64,000 bases of DNA from Mycolicibacterium celeriflavum. Lineage in GTDB: Bacteria > Actinomycetota > Actinomycetes > Mycobacteriales > Mycobacteriaceae. The notes under the pieces were generated by a model that saw nothing but the letters and a program-made list of their open reading frames with translations, was not told where the DNA came from and made no database searches. The stretch covers positions 248,001 to 312,000 of the forward strand of contig NZ_AP022591.1 in NCBI RefSeq assembly GCF_010731795.1, in the 5' to 3' direction. The first letter of the stretch is position 1. Each line of letters starts with the position of its first letter. A program made the translations under genes and the position numbers. Shown in pieces: positions 1 to 8,915 of the stretch.

Positions 1-829
1 GCTGCGCGACCTGCCACCGGTGCGCGGAGTCATTCACGCGGCCGGTGTCGAGGCCGGCGCGCTGCTGGTCAACACCACGCCCGACGACTTCACCGCGGCG
101 ATGCGGCCCAAGGTCGACGGCACGCTGACCCTGCACGAGGTGTTTCCGCCCGAACAACTGGACTGGCTGGTGCTGTTCTCGTCGTGCGGCTACCTCGCGG
201 GCTTCCCGGGCCAGGGCGCGTATGCGTGCGCGAACTCGTTCCTCGACGTGATGGCGCGGCACCGACGCAATCTCGGCGATCGCACCGTCAGCGTCGCCTG
301 GACCGCGTGGCGGGGCCTGGGTATGGGTTCGACGTCCGGCTTCGTCGCCGCGCAACTGGACGCGCTGGGCATGGACACCGTCGGGGCCGACGAGGCCATG
401 CGGGCGCTGGACCTCGCAATGCGGCACGATGAGCCGAACATTGTTGTGCTGCCGCTACTTCCGGCCGCCGCCGCGGTGCCGATGCTGGCCGACGTGGCCC
501 CGACGGATACTAACGAGTCCGGCGGCGACGGTTCACCGGCGGTCGGCCTGGTCGACGCTGACCCGGCGCGCGTCGCACAGGTCGTCGCCGCAGCGGTCGC
601 CGCGCAGTTGGGCGTGTCGGAGGGCGACGTCGACACCGCTCTGCCGTTGGTGGAGGTCGGCGTCGACTCGATCATGACCGTCGGACTGCTGCGACAGTTG
701 GAGAAGCAGACCGGGTTGTCCTTGCCGCCGACGCTGCTGTGGGAGTACCCGACCGCGGCGGCCGTCAGCGAACGGATCGTCGAACTGCTCGGGGCGCCCG
801 AGTCGGTGGAGCAGATGGAAATGTCCTGA
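1..829 (+). CDS. Type I polyketide synthase, C-terminal part (KR-ACP), probably an iterative 6-methylsalicylate-type synthase
   Basis: The reading frame is open from base 2, so the gene starts outside the window; about 275 residues are visible. The first part is the end of a ketoreductase domain (VIHAAG, then LFSSCGYLAGFPGQGAYA and WTAWRGLGMG). A carrier domain follows with the phosphopantetheine site GVDSIMTVGLL and the tail LPPTLLWEYPTAAAV, then the stop. No thioesterase is present. The FSSCG-GFPGQ, WRGLGM and DS-MTV-LPPTLLW signatures are, as I recall them, typical of bacterial iterative aromatic PKSs that make 6-methylsalicylate or orsellinate, rather than mycocerosate or phthiocerol PKSs. 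It converges on mbtA, 17 bases away. Some fast-growing mycobacteria make mycobactins with a 6-methylsalicyl cap, so a starter-supply role is plausible but inferred; the KS, AT and DH parts cannot be seen. Confidence 0.8.
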   Translation, partial: LRDLPPVRGVIHAAGVEAGALLVNTTPDDFTAAMRPKVDGTLTLHEVFPPEQLDWLVLFSSCGYLAGFPGQGAYACANSFLDVMARHRRNLGDRTVSVAWTAWRGLGMGSTSGFVAAQLDALGMDTVGADEAMRALDLAMRHDEPNIVVLPLLPAAAAVPMLADVAPTDTNESGGDGSPAVGLVDADPARVAQVVAAAVAAQLGVSEGDVDTALPLVEVGVDSIMTVGLLRQLEKQTGLSLPPTLLWEYPTAAAVSERIVELLGAPESVEQMEMS

Positions 830-852
830 AGCGGCGCACCGCCGGCTCAGGA
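824..852. terminator. Hairpin between converging PKS gene and mbtA
   Basis: TCCTGA at 824-829 pairs with TCAGGA at 847-852, and CGGCG pairs with CGCCG inside; 11 of 13 arm positions match around a short CAC loop. The outer arms include both stop codons. It probably ends transcription in both directions; there is no T-tract, as is usual in mycobacteria. Confidence 0.45.
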
Positions 853-2529
853 CACCAACTGCGAGACGACCTTCTTCTTGTCGACCTTGCCGACCGCCGT
901 CTTGGGCAGCGACGGCAGCGGCGCCAGCACGTCGGGCCTGCAGTGGGCCGAAACGCCCCGCTCGTCGAGATATTGGTTCAGCTCGGCGAGCGTGATCGGC
1001 GCACCCTTGAAAACGACTGCGGCGCAGATCTTCTCGCCCAGGAACTCATCGGGTAGGGCGACCGCGGCCGCGGCGTAGACCGCCGGGTGGGCGAAAAGGT
1101 GCTCCTCGAGATCCGACGCCGACACCGTCTCGCCGCCGCGGTGGATGACATCCTTGATGCGACCGGTCACCTCGACGTAGCCGGTGCGCGGACCTTCGGC
1201 GAAGATTCGCACCCGGTCACCGCTGCGGTAGAAGCCGTCGGGAGTGAACGACCGCGCGTTCGCCTCGTCGGCGCGGTAGTAACCGTTCAGCGTGTAGGGA
1301 CCCCGGACCAGCAACTCGCCCTCCTCGCCGGGTGAGACCTCGGCGCCGGACTCGTCGACCACGCGCATCTCGTCGTGCGGCGACATCGGCCTGCCCTGCG
1401 TGTTGACCACCACGTCGACGGGATCACCGGGGCGGGTGAAGTTCAGCATTCCCTCGGCCATCCCGAAGATCTGTTGCAGTCCCGGCGTGAGCCCGGACAG
1501 GATGTACTCGGCCTCCTGTGGCGTCATCCGCGACCCGCCGACCTGCACCAGGCGCAGGGACGTCGGCAGCACCGGCTCCCACTCGCAAGCCTGGGTCCAC
1601 AGCTTGGCCAGCGCGTTGACCAGCGCCGTGACCGTCACTTTGTGGCGGTCGATCAGCGCGAATGCGGCTTCGGGGCTGGCGTCGGTGGTGAAAACCGAGG
1701 TGGCGCCGACGGTCATCGAACCCAACATGCCGGGACACGCCAACGGGAAGTTGTGCCCTGCGGGCAACACGACGAGATAGACGTCGTCGCCGGTCAGGTG
1801 GCACTCCTGCGCGCTTGTCCTGGCGGTGTAGAGGTAATCGTTGTGCGTGCGGGCGATGAGTTTCGGCAGGCCCGTCGTGCCGCCCGACACCAACAACAGC
1901 GCGGGCACGTCGGGGTCGACGGGCGCGCGCTCGGGCAGCGGGCCGTCGAAATCGGCCAGCGCAGACCAGGATTGGAATCGGCCGGGCTCGCCGTCGACGA
2001 ATACGTGGCGCAGCTGCGGGTTGTCCCTTACCAGATCCCCGGCCAGTTCGCGGTAGTCGAAGCCGGCGATCGAGTCGGGCACGATGAGGCCGACGGCACC
2101 GCTGAGCGCGGCGAAGTGGTTCAGTTCCGCGGACCGGTGTCCCGGCAGGCACATGACCGGAACGACGCCGGCGCGCAGCACGCCGAACAGGGTGACGGCG
2201 AACTCGCAGGTGTTGGGCAGCTGCAGAAGCATCCGATCACCGGGGACGATGCCGCGGTCGGCCAGCGCCGCCGCGATGCGGTCGGCCCGCGCGTCCAGTT
2301 CGGCGAACGTGTAGCTGACGTGGGGGTCGATGACCGCGGTGCGCGCCGGCCACGCCGCGCCCGCGTTGCGCAGGATCGAGTCGAGCGGCTCATCGGTCCA
2401 GTAGCCGGCCCGTCGGTACTCCTCGGCCCGGTCGGGCGGGAACGGCACGAACCCCGCCATGAGGTCGCCGAAATCGCTGTGCCCTAACGGCCGATCTCCT
2501 GGCGCGCGCTGCTCGAAACCGGTGCTCAT
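847..2529 (-). CDS. mbtA: Aryl-AMP ligase MbtA (salicylate or related aryl acid activation)
   Basis: A 560-residue stand-alone adenylation enzyme of the DhbE/EntE/MbtA family. It activates an aryl acid with ATP and loads it on the aryl carrier domain of MbtB. Visible motifs are the P-loop-like VSGGTTGLPKLIARTH (A3), FGMAEGMLNFTR (A5), YRSGDRVR (A7) and the lysine-bearing end LPKTAVGKVDKK (A10). The start at 2529 (MSTGFEQ) gives the usual family length; the same frame is open further upstream but would run into mbtB. It diverges from mbtB with 100 bases between the starts, where an IdeR-like box lies, so iron repression is likely. Whether it prefers salicylate or 6-methylsalicylate cannot be read from the sequence. 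Confidence 0.95.
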   Translation of the reverse strand: MSTGFEQRAPGDRPLGHSDFGDLMAGFVPFPPDRAEEYRRAGYWTDEPLDSILRNAGAAWPARTAVIDPHVSYTFAELDARADRIAAALADRGIVPGDRMLLQLPNTCEFAVTLFGVLRAGVVPVMCLPGHRSAELNHFAALSGAVGLIVPDSIAGFDYRELAGDLVRDNPQLRHVFVDGEPGRFQSWSALADFDGPLPERAPVDPDVPALLLVSGGTTGLPKLIARTHNDYLYTARTSAQECHLTGDDVYLVVLPAGHNFPLACPGMLGSMTVGATSVFTTDASPEAAFALIDRHKVTVTALVNALAKLWTQACEWEPVLPTSLRLVQVGGSRMTPQEAEYILSGLTPGLQQIFGMAEGMLNFTRPGDPVDVVVNTQGRPMSPHDEMRVVDESGAEVSPGEEGELLVRGPYTLNGYYRADEANARSFTPDGFYRSGDRVRIFAEGPRTGYVEVTGRIKDVIHRGGETVSASDLEEHLFAHPAVYAAAAVALPDEFLGEKICAAVVFKGAPITLAELNQYLDERGVSAHCRPDVLAPLPSLPKTAVGKVDKKKVVSQLVS

Positions 2530-2597
2530 GGCGGATGCGGCCCCTCGGGGTAGGTGTGTTTGGTGTCTCGAATATAAGGTAGCGTTCCCCGGGTTAG

Positions 2598-2616
2598 TTA
2601 GGGCAGCCTGTACTAA
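2598..2616. promoter_or_regulatory. IdeR iron-box operator in front of mbtB
   Basis: TTAGGGCAGCCTGTACTAA matches 13 of 19 positions of the IdeR consensus TTAGGTTAGGCTAACCTAA, with perfect outer arms TTAGG and CTAA. It ends 13 bases before the mbtB GTG and just before the GGAGG ribosome site. TATAAG at 2573-2578 is a possible -10 for mbtB, which would put the box just downstream of the transcription start. The same box could also control mbtA. Confidence 0.7.
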
Positions 2617-2629
2617 TCTGGAGGAACGC

Positions 2630-5600
2630 GTGGGTGTTGGTGAAACGGGTCCGGCGTCGACGGAAAGCGCCCCTTCCCCGGGACCGGCCGACCGCACCGT
2701 CCGCGAGGAGGTTGCCGAGCTTCTCGGCGTGAGTCCCGACGACGTCGACCCTGACGCCGACCTGATCGCGTCCGGCCTCGATTCGATCCGCATGATGTCG
2801 CTGTCGGGGCGGTGGCGCAAACAGGGCATCGACGTCAACTTCGCCGCGCTCGCGGAGAACCCGACCGTCGCGGCGTGGTCGGCGCTGGTGTCCGGCCGAT
2901 CCAACGGCGGCGGCCCGGATCGGCTGGCCGAACCTGCGCACCAGGGCGACGAGAACGAACCGTTCCCGTTGGCGCCGATGCAGCACGCGATGTGGTTGGG
3001 CCGCAACGACGATCAGCAGCTCGGCGGGGTGGCCGCGCACCTGTACGTCGAGTTCGACGGCGCCGGGGTCGACCCGGAGCGGCTGCAGGCCGCGGCGACG
3101 AAACTCGTTGCCCGCCATCCGATGTTGCGCGTCGAGATCCTCCCGGACGGCACGCAGCGGATCGGCGAGCGCGGCCTGCCCGTCACGGTCCACGACCTGC
3201 GCGACCTGGACCCCGAAGCGGCCGAACAGCGCCTCGAGGCCATCCGGCACGACAAGTCGCATCAGATCCTCGACGGCGACGTCCTCGAGTTGAGCCTGTC
3301 ACTGCGCCCGGACGGACGGACGCGGCTGCACGTCGACATGGACATGAACGCCGCGGACGCGGTGAGCTACCGCAAGTTCATGGCCGACCTCGCGGTGTTC
3401 TACCGCGGCGGCGACCTGCCCCGCCTCGGCTACACCTACCGCGAATACCGGGCCGCGCTGACCGCGGCGGATCCGGGCCCGTCCGCAGAAGACCTGCAGT
3501 GGTGGGCCGAGCGGATACCGGAGCTACCCGAATCGCCTGCGCTGCCGCTCATTCCGCCTGCCGAGCAGCGCGACCCCCGGCGCAGCGTGCGCCTGTGGCA
3601 CATCTTCGACGTCGCGACCCGCGACGCCCTGTTCGCCGCTGCGCACCGCCGCGGGATCACGCCCGCGATGGCCGTCGCGGCGTCGTACGCGAACGCGCTG
3701 GCCCGCTGGTCGAGCGGTCCGCGGTTCCTGCTCAACCTGCCGATGTTCGGCCGTGAGCCGTTCCACCCCGACGTCGAGAAGCTGGTCGGCTGTTTCACGT
3801 CGTCGCTGATGCTCGACATCGACCTCGCCAACACGCGCACACCCGCGCAGCGTGCGCGGGCAGTGCAGGAGACGCTGCACAACACCGCCCGGCACTGGCG
3901 CTACTCCGGGCTCTCGGTGCTGCGCGACCTCGGCCGGCACCGCGGCAACCAGGTGCTGGCCCCGATCGTCTACACCAGCGCGCTCGGGCTCGGCGACCTG
4001 TTCGCCGGGGACGTCACCGACCAGTTCGGTGCCCCGGTGTGGACGATTTCGCAAGGGCCGCAGGTGCTGATCGACGCGCAGGCGACACCCCTCGCGGACG
4101 GCCTGATGATCAACTGGGATGTGCGCGTCGACGCGTTCCGGCCGGGCGTCGCGGACGCGATGTTCGCCTACCACCTCGCGGAGTTGAGCCGGCTCGCCAC
4201 CGACGACGCCGCCTGGGACGCGCCGGATCCGCCTGCCGTGCCGGAGGCGCAGCGGGCCGTGCGGCAGGCGGTGAACAGCGCGGCGGCGCCGCCCAGCGGT
4301 GAGGCGATCCACGACGGCTTCTTCCGCAAAGCGTTGGTCGCCCCCGACGCGCCCGCGGTGTTCAGCCGGGACGGCGACCTGACCTACGGCGAACTGCGCA
4401 ACCGCGCGCTCGGCGTCACCGCGGCGTTGCGCGACAACGGCGTTGCGCCCGGTGATCTGGTCGCGCTGATCGGGCCGAAGTGCGCCGAGCAGATCCCCGC
4501 GGCGCTCGGCATCCTCGCGGCCGGTGCCGCCTACCTGCCGATCGGCGCGGATCAGCCCGCGGAGCGCACCGCGCGGATCCTCGACTCGAGCGCAGTGGCC
4601 GCGGTGTTGTTGTGCGGCGGCGCCGATACGGTGCACGCCGACGTGCCGGTGCTCACCGTCGCCGAGGCGACCGCCCGCGCCACCGATGTGCAGCCCGCCG
4701 ACGTCGACCCGAATGCGCTTGCCTACGTGCTGTTCACGTCGGGCTCGACCGGCGAACCGAAGGGGGTGGAACTGGCCCACGACGCGGTGATGAACACCGT
4801 CGAGTTCGTCACCGACCACTTCGGCATCGACGCGGGCGACCGCAGCCTGGCGCTGGCGTCGCTGGAAGCCGACATGTCGGTACTCGAGATCTTCGCGATG
4901 CTGCGCGCCGGCGGTGCGGTCGTCGTGGTCGACGAAGACCAGCGTCGTGACCCCGACACCTGGGCGCGGCTGATCCAGCAGCACGGCGTGACATTTCTGA
5001 ACTGGATGCCCGGCTGGCTCGACATGCTGCTCGAGGTCGGCGGGGACCGGCTGGCCGGCTTGCGGGTGGTGCTGCTCGGCGGCGACTGGGTGCGTCCGGA
5101 ACTCGTTCGGGTCCTGCGCAGGTCGGCGCCGGGAGTGCGGGCCGCGGGACTCGGCGGCGCGACCGAGACGGCCGTGCACGGCACGATCTGCGAGGTCGAT
5201 GACCCACCCGCACATTGGACGTCGGTGCCCTACGGCACACCGTTGCCGAACAACGCTTGCCGCGTGGTGGCCGCCGACGGCTCCGACTGCCCGGACTGGG
5301 TGCCCGGTGAGTTGTGGTTCACCGGACGCGGCATCGCCAGCGGATACCGCGGGCGGCCCGACCTGACCGCCGAGAAGTTCGTCGAGCACGACGGCCGAAC
5401 CTGGTACCGCACCGGCGATCTCGTGCGTTACCTTCCCGACGGCACGCTGGAGTTCGTCGGTCGTGTCGATCACCGGGTGAAGATCAGCGGTTACCGCATC
5501 GAACTCGGCGAGGTGGAGGCCGCGCTGAAGCGCGTCGGGGGAGTCGACGCCGCGGTCGCCGCGGTCATCCCCGGCGAACGCGATGTGCTGGCGGCGGTGG

Positions 5601-6130
5601 TGCGGACCGACGACGCCGCCGTCGATGCGCGATCCGTCACGGCGGCGATGGCCGATCTGGTGCCGGCGCACATGATCCCAAAGGTCATCGTGGTGGCCGA
5701 CCGGATACCGTTCACCGTGAACGGCAAGATCGACCGTCAGGCCGTCGCGCGCTTGCTCGCCGACGCCGAACTGCCTGAAGCACAGGTCTATCGGGCGCCG
5801 GCCACCCCGTTGGAGTCCGCGTTGGTGGCGATCGTGGCCGAGGTGCTCGACATCGAGACCGGCAAGGTCGGCGTCGACGACGACTTCTTCGCTCTCGGCG
5901 GGGATTCCGTGCTGGCGACCCAGGTGATCGCCCGCGTCCGCGACTGGCTCGACACCCCGACCGTGTTGGTCACCGACATGTTCGCCGCTCGGCGCGTGGC
6001 GAAGCTCGCCGAGCGACTGATCGGCCGCGAAGCCGACACCGAGCGCCTTGACGCCGTGGCCGAGGTGTACCTCGAGGTGGCCGAGATGGACAGCGCCGCC
6101 GTGCTGTCCGAACTCGAATCCTCAGCCTAA
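2630..6130 (+). CDS. mbtB: Mycobactin NRPS MbtB (ArCP-Cy-A-PCP), without thioesterase
   Basis: A 1166-residue NRPS that receives the aryl group, couples it to Ser or Thr and cyclises it to the oxazoline ring. Order: aryl carrier domain (phosphopantetheine Ser about 52, GLDSIRMM), heterocyclisation domain with the Cy signature DMNAADAVS (DxxxxDxxS, about 238-246) in place of HHxxxDG, adenylation domain (LFTSGSTGEPKG about 701, YRTGDLVRYLPDG, GKIDRQ), and carrier domain (Ser about 1093, LGGDSVLATQ). The GTG at 2630 is chosen for its GGAGG at 2620-2624 and because it leads straight into the carrier domain. M. tuberculosis MbtB is longer and is described with a C-terminal thioesterase; here the protein stops after the carrier domain and a separate thioesterase lies at 10875. 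The end overlaps the next gene by 9 bases. Confidence 0.95.
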   Translation: MGVGETGPASTESAPSPGPADRTVREEVAELLGVSPDDVDPDADLIASGLDSIRMMSLSGRWRKQGIDVNFAALAENPTVAAWSALVSGRSNGGGPDRLAEPAHQGDENEPFPLAPMQHAMWLGRNDDQQLGGVAAHLYVEFDGAGVDPERLQAAATKLVARHPMLRVEILPDGTQRIGERGLPVTVHDLRDLDPEAAEQRLEAIRHDKSHQILDGDVLELSLSLRPDGRTRLHVDMDMNAADAVSYRKFMADLAVFYRGGDLPRLGYTYREYRAALTAADPGPSAEDLQWWAERIPELPESPALPLIPPAEQRDPRRSVRLWHIFDVATRDALFAAAHRRGITPAMAVAASYANALARWSSGPRFLLNLPMFGREPFHPDVEKLVGCFTSSLMLDIDLANTRTPAQRARAVQETLHNTARHWRYSGLSVLRDLGRHRGNQVLAPIVYTSALGLGDLFAGDVTDQFGAPVWTISQGPQVLIDAQATPLADGLMINWDVRVDAFRPGVADAMFAYHLAELSRLATDDAAWDAPDPPAVPEAQRAVRQAVNSAAAPPSGEAIHDGFFRKALVAPDAPAVFSRDGDLTYGELRNRALGVTAALRDNGVAPGDLVALIGPKCAEQIPAALGILAAGAAYLPIGADQPAERTARILDSSAVAAVLLCGGADTVHADVPVLTVAEATARATDVQPADVDPNALAYVLFTSGSTGEPKGVELAHDAVMNTVEFVTDHFGIDAGDRSLALASLEADMSVLEIFAMLRAGGAVVVVDEDQRRDPDTWARLIQQHGVTFLNWMPGWLDMLLEVGGDRLAGLRVVLLGGDWVRPELVRVLRRSAPGVRAAGLGGATETAVHGTICEVDDPPAHWTSVPYGTPLPNNACRVVAADGSDCPDWVPGELWFTGRGIASGYRGRPDLTAEKFVEHDGRTWYRTGDLVRYLPDGTLEFVGRVDHRVKISGYRIELGEVEAALKRVGGVDAAVAAVIPGERDVLAAVVRTDDAAVDARSVTAAMADLVPAHMIPKVIVVADRIPFTVNGKIDRQAVARLLADAELPEAQVYRAPATPLESALVAIVAEVLDIETGKVGVDDDFFALGGDSVLATQVIARVRDWLDTPTVLVTDMFAARRVAKLAERLIGREADTERLDAVAEVYLEVAEMDSAAVLSELESSA

Positions 6131-6982
6131 GGCGGCGCCCAGACGCCGCCACTGATCGCGCGGGAACTCCTGCGGATCGGCGGTGAGCACCTGCACGCAG
6201 ACGTGGTCGGCGCCGGCGTCGCGGTGCTCGCGCACCCGCTCGAGCACGGCCTCCTCGTCGCCCCAGGCGATGATCGCATTGAACAACCGGTCGCTGACCG
6301 AGGCCACGTCGTCTTCGGTGAAGCCCGACCGCAACAGGTTGTTGGCGTAGTTGGGCAACGCCAGATACGAACGCAGCCAATCGGTTCCGAGTGCGCGCGC
6401 CTCGTCGGCGTCGGTGGTGAGCAGCACGGTCTGCTCGGGCATCAGCAGCGGTCCCTCGCCGAGCTGTTCGCGGGCGTAGCGGGTGTGGTCGGGAGTGACC
6501 AGATACGGGTGCGCACCCCGCGACCGGGTCGCGGCCAGCTCGAGCATCTTCGGGCCGAGCGCGGCGAGCACCCGGTTGCCCACCGGAACCGGTTGCGGTG
6601 TCGCGTCGATTCCGTCCAGGTAGGCGCGGGTCGCCGCCAGCGGCTTGCGGTACAGGCCCGGCTCCCTGGAGTCGATCAGCGGAGCGTGGCTCACCCCGAT
6701 GCCGAGCAGGAACCGCTCGCCGTGTGTCTCGGTGAGCGATGCGTAGCGGGCGGCCACGTCGGCGGGCTCGTGCATCCAGAGGTTCAGGATGCCGGTGGCG
6801 ATCACCGCCTGCTTGGTCGACGACAGCAGGTGCTCGACGGAATCGAGGACGGGCCCACCGACGTCGGGAATCCACAGCGCCGTGAACCCGAGTTCCTCGA
6901 GTTCCGCGGCGGCCTCGGCCGCTTCGCCCTGGTCGCCGTACCGCAGTTGCGAACTCCACACACCGACGCCGGCCATATCCAT
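6122..6982 (-). CDS. LLM-class (F420-dependent type) oxidoreductase
   Basis: A 286-residue protein of the luciferase-like monooxygenase superfamily, the TIGR03620-like group common in mycobacteria. Family features are the start GVGVWSSQLRYGD, the segment ELGFTALWIPDVGGPVL, RFLLGIGVSHAPLI in the barrel core, and a C-terminal DHVCVQVL strand. Such enzymes bind F420 or FMN in a TIM barrel; the substrate is unknown. It is convergent with mbtB (9-base overlap) and divergent from the transporter pair, so it could share the IdeR-controlled intergenic region at 6983-7088. A direct part in siderophore chemistry (for example iron reduction) is possible but unsupported by the sequence. Confidence 0.8.
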   Translation of the reverse strand: MDMAGVGVWSSQLRYGDQGEAAEAAAELEELGFTALWIPDVGGPVLDSVEHLLSSTKQAVIATGILNLWMHEPADVAARYASLTETHGERFLLGIGVSHAPLIDSREPGLYRKPLAATRAYLDGIDATPQPVPVGNRVLAALGPKMLELAATRSRGAHPYLVTPDHTRYAREQLGEGPLLMPEQTVLLTTDADEARALGTDWLRSYLALPNYANNLLRSGFTEDDVASVSDRLFNAIIAWGDEEAVLERVREHRDAGADHVCVQVLTADPQEFPRDQWRRLGAALG

Positions 6983-7048
6983 GCCCTGTCCTTCCCTACG
7001 TAGCTACGGCCCACGTTACGTAGCGACCGGCGCCCGTCAGCCGACCGG

Positions 7049-7067
7049 TAGGGTTAGGCGACCCTTA
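7049..7067. promoter_or_regulatory. IdeR iron-box operator in front of the irtA-like gene
   Basis: TAGGGTTAGGCGACCCTTA matches 14 of 19 positions of the IdeR consensus and is near-palindromic (GGGTTAGGCGACCC). It ends 21 bases before the ATG of the transporter gene. It lies in the divergent gap and could also act on the oxidoreductase gene. Confidence 0.75.
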
Positions 7068-7088
7068 CCCACTAGACCTGGAGGGTGC

Positions 7089-8915
7089 ATGACCGCTGTG
7101 CAATCCGCGCTCGACGTCGAACCCGTCGCGCCGGAAGCGGCGCCGGACGCCGCCAAGCGGGCCGCCACCTACGACAAGCTCGCGCTGCAGCAGCTGCTCG
7201 CCCCGACGCGGGCCCGCAGCTCGCGGGCGACGCGCTACCAACTGCTGGCGTCGGCCGCCACCATCGTGCCCTTCATCGGCATCGTGGAGATCGGTCGCGA
7301 GCTGCTCGCCGCCGGGCGGCCGGATCCGACCAGGGTGTGGATCGTCGTGGCGGTGGTGATCGTCGCGCTGCTGGTGCGCACGCTCGCCGGTGGCGCCGCT
7401 TTGACCATCACGCATTTCGCCGACGTAGACCTGCAGCGGTCACTGCGGCTGAGGATCGTCGACAAGCTCGGCAAGCTGCCGCTCGGCTGGTTCGGTACCC
7501 GGTCGTCGGGCGAGGTGCGCAAGGCCGTGCAGAACGACGTCGGCGAATTGCACTTCCTGGTCGCGCATTCGGCGGTGGAGAACACCGGCGCGCTGGCCAC
7601 GCCGCTGTTCGGGCTCATCTACTGCTTCTACCTGGACTGGCGGCTGGGCCTGTTGGCGATGGCCACCGTGCCGTTCTACATCGGCGTGTACGTCGCGCTG
7701 GGCCGCGATTCCCGGGTACAGATGGAGCGCCTGGACCGGGGGGTCGAACGGATCAGCGCCACCATCGTCGAGTTCATCGCCGGCGTGTCGGTGGTCAAGA
7801 CCTTCGGCGAAGCGGGTAAGGCGCACAAGCGCTTCGCCGACGCCGCCGACGAGTTCAACGACAGCTTCGCCGGCTGGGTGGGGCCGCTGGTGCGGGTCAA
7901 GGCGGTGTCGTCGATCTTCATCGACACACCCGTGCTGCTGCTGGCCAACCTCGTCGGCGGCTACTGGTTCGTCCGAAGCGGCTGGGTGACCCCGATCGAG
8001 GTGCTGGGCTCGACGCTGGTCGCGGTGACGATTCCGGCGGCAGTGCTGACCGTCGGCTACTCGACGCACATCCGCAGGCAAGCCGCCGCCGCGGCGGGCC
8101 GCCTCAAGCGCCTGCTCGACACGCCCGCGCTGCCCGTCGCCCGCGATCCCCAGGTACCGCGGGACAACTCGATCCGATTCGAGGACGTGCAGTTCTCCTA
8201 CGACGGCCGAAACACCGTCCTGCACGACATCTCGCTCACCCTGCCGGCCGGGACGATCACCGCGCTGGTCGGAGCGTCGGGCAGCGGCAAGTCCACGCTC
8301 GCGACGCTGGTGCCGCGCTTCCACGACGTCACCGCGGGCACGGTGCGCGTCGGCGGCGTCGACGTCCGCGACATCGCTCCCGGCGAGTTGTACCGCCACG
8401 TCGGGTTCGTGCTGCAGGATGTGCAACTTCTCGGCATCAGCGTCGCCGACAACATCCGGCTCGGCCGGGCCGACGCCAGCGACGAAGAGGTCGTGGCGGC
8501 GGCGCAGGCGGCCCGCATTCACGATCGAATCCTGCAGCTGCCCAACGGTTACGACTCCGTGGTCGACGAGGACGCGCACTTCTCCGGCGGTGAGGCGCAA
8601 CGGGTCAGCATTGCGCGCGCACTGCTGGCCGACACGCCGATCCTGGTGCTCGACGAGGCGACCGCGTTCGCCGACCCGGATTCGGAAGCCCAGATCCAGG
8701 AAGCGCTTTCGCGGCTCATCGTCGGGCGCACCGTGCTGGTGATCGCGCACCGCCTGGGCTCGATCGTGTCCGCGGACAACATCGTCGTGCTGGACCGCGG
8801 GCGCATCGTCGAACAGGGCCGACACGACGACCTGCTCGCCGCAGACGCGCAGTATGCGCGAATGTGGCAGAGCTACACCGCGGGTCATGCCCGCGAATGG
8901 GAGGTGGCCAGATGA
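7089..8915 (+). CDS. IrtA/YbtP-like siderophore half-ABC transporter, without the siderophore-interaction domain
   Basis: A 608-residue fused membrane-ATPase half transporter. Several membrane helices lie at about residues 50-330 (for example ASAATIVPFIGIVEIG and VWIVVAVVIVALLV). The ATPase follows with Walker A GASGSGKST (about 395), Q-loop VLQDVQ, signature FSGGEAQRVSIARAL (about 498), Walker B ILVLDEATAFADP and H-loop IAHRLGS. It overlaps irtB by ATGA, so a heterodimer is expected. IrtA of M. tuberculosis (about 860 aa) has an extra N-terminal FAD-binding siderophore-interaction domain; here an opposite-strand gene lies directly upstream, leaving no room for it, so the layout resembles YbtP/YbtQ. 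GGAGGG sits just before the ATG, downstream of an IdeR box. Confidence 0.9.
   Translation: MTAVQSALDVEPVAPEAAPDAAKRAATYDKLALQQLLAPTRARSSRATRYQLLASAATIVPFIGIVEIGRELLAAGRPDPTRVWIVVAVVIVALLVRTLAGGAALTITHFADVDLQRSLRLRIVDKLGKLPLGWFGTRSSGEVRKAVQNDVGELHFLVAHSAVENTGALATPLFGLIYCFYLDWRLGLLAMATVPFYIGVYVALGRDSRVQMERLDRGVERISATIVEFIAGVSVVKTFGEAGKAHKRFADAADEFNDSFAGWVGPLVRVKAVSSIFIDTPVLLLANLVGGYWFVRSGWVTPIEVLGSTLVAVTIPAAVLTVGYSTHIRRQAAAAAGRLKRLLDTPALPVARDPQVPRDNSIRFEDVQFSYDGRNTVLHDISLTLPAGTITALVGASGSGKSTLATLVPRFHDVTAGTVRVGGVDVRDIAPGELYRHVGFVLQDVQLLGISVADNIRLGRADASDEEVVAAAQAARIHDRILQLPNGYDSVVDEDAHFSGGEAQRVSIARALLADTPILVLDEATAFADPDSEAQIQEALSRLIVGRTVLVIAHRLGSIVSADNIVVLDRGRIVEQGRHDDLLAADAQYARMWQSYTAGHAREWEVAR

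Noticed and set aside
847..3006. 719-residue minus-strand frame suggesting a longer MbtA
   Set aside because: The extension would cross the IdeR region and the start of mbtB and is low-complexity Ser/Arg text; the family N-terminus fits the ATG at 2529.
3524..5671. Long open frame (715 codons) opposite mbtB
   Set aside because: It is a shadow caused by high GC at third positions of mbtB; no motif and mbtB domains are intact.
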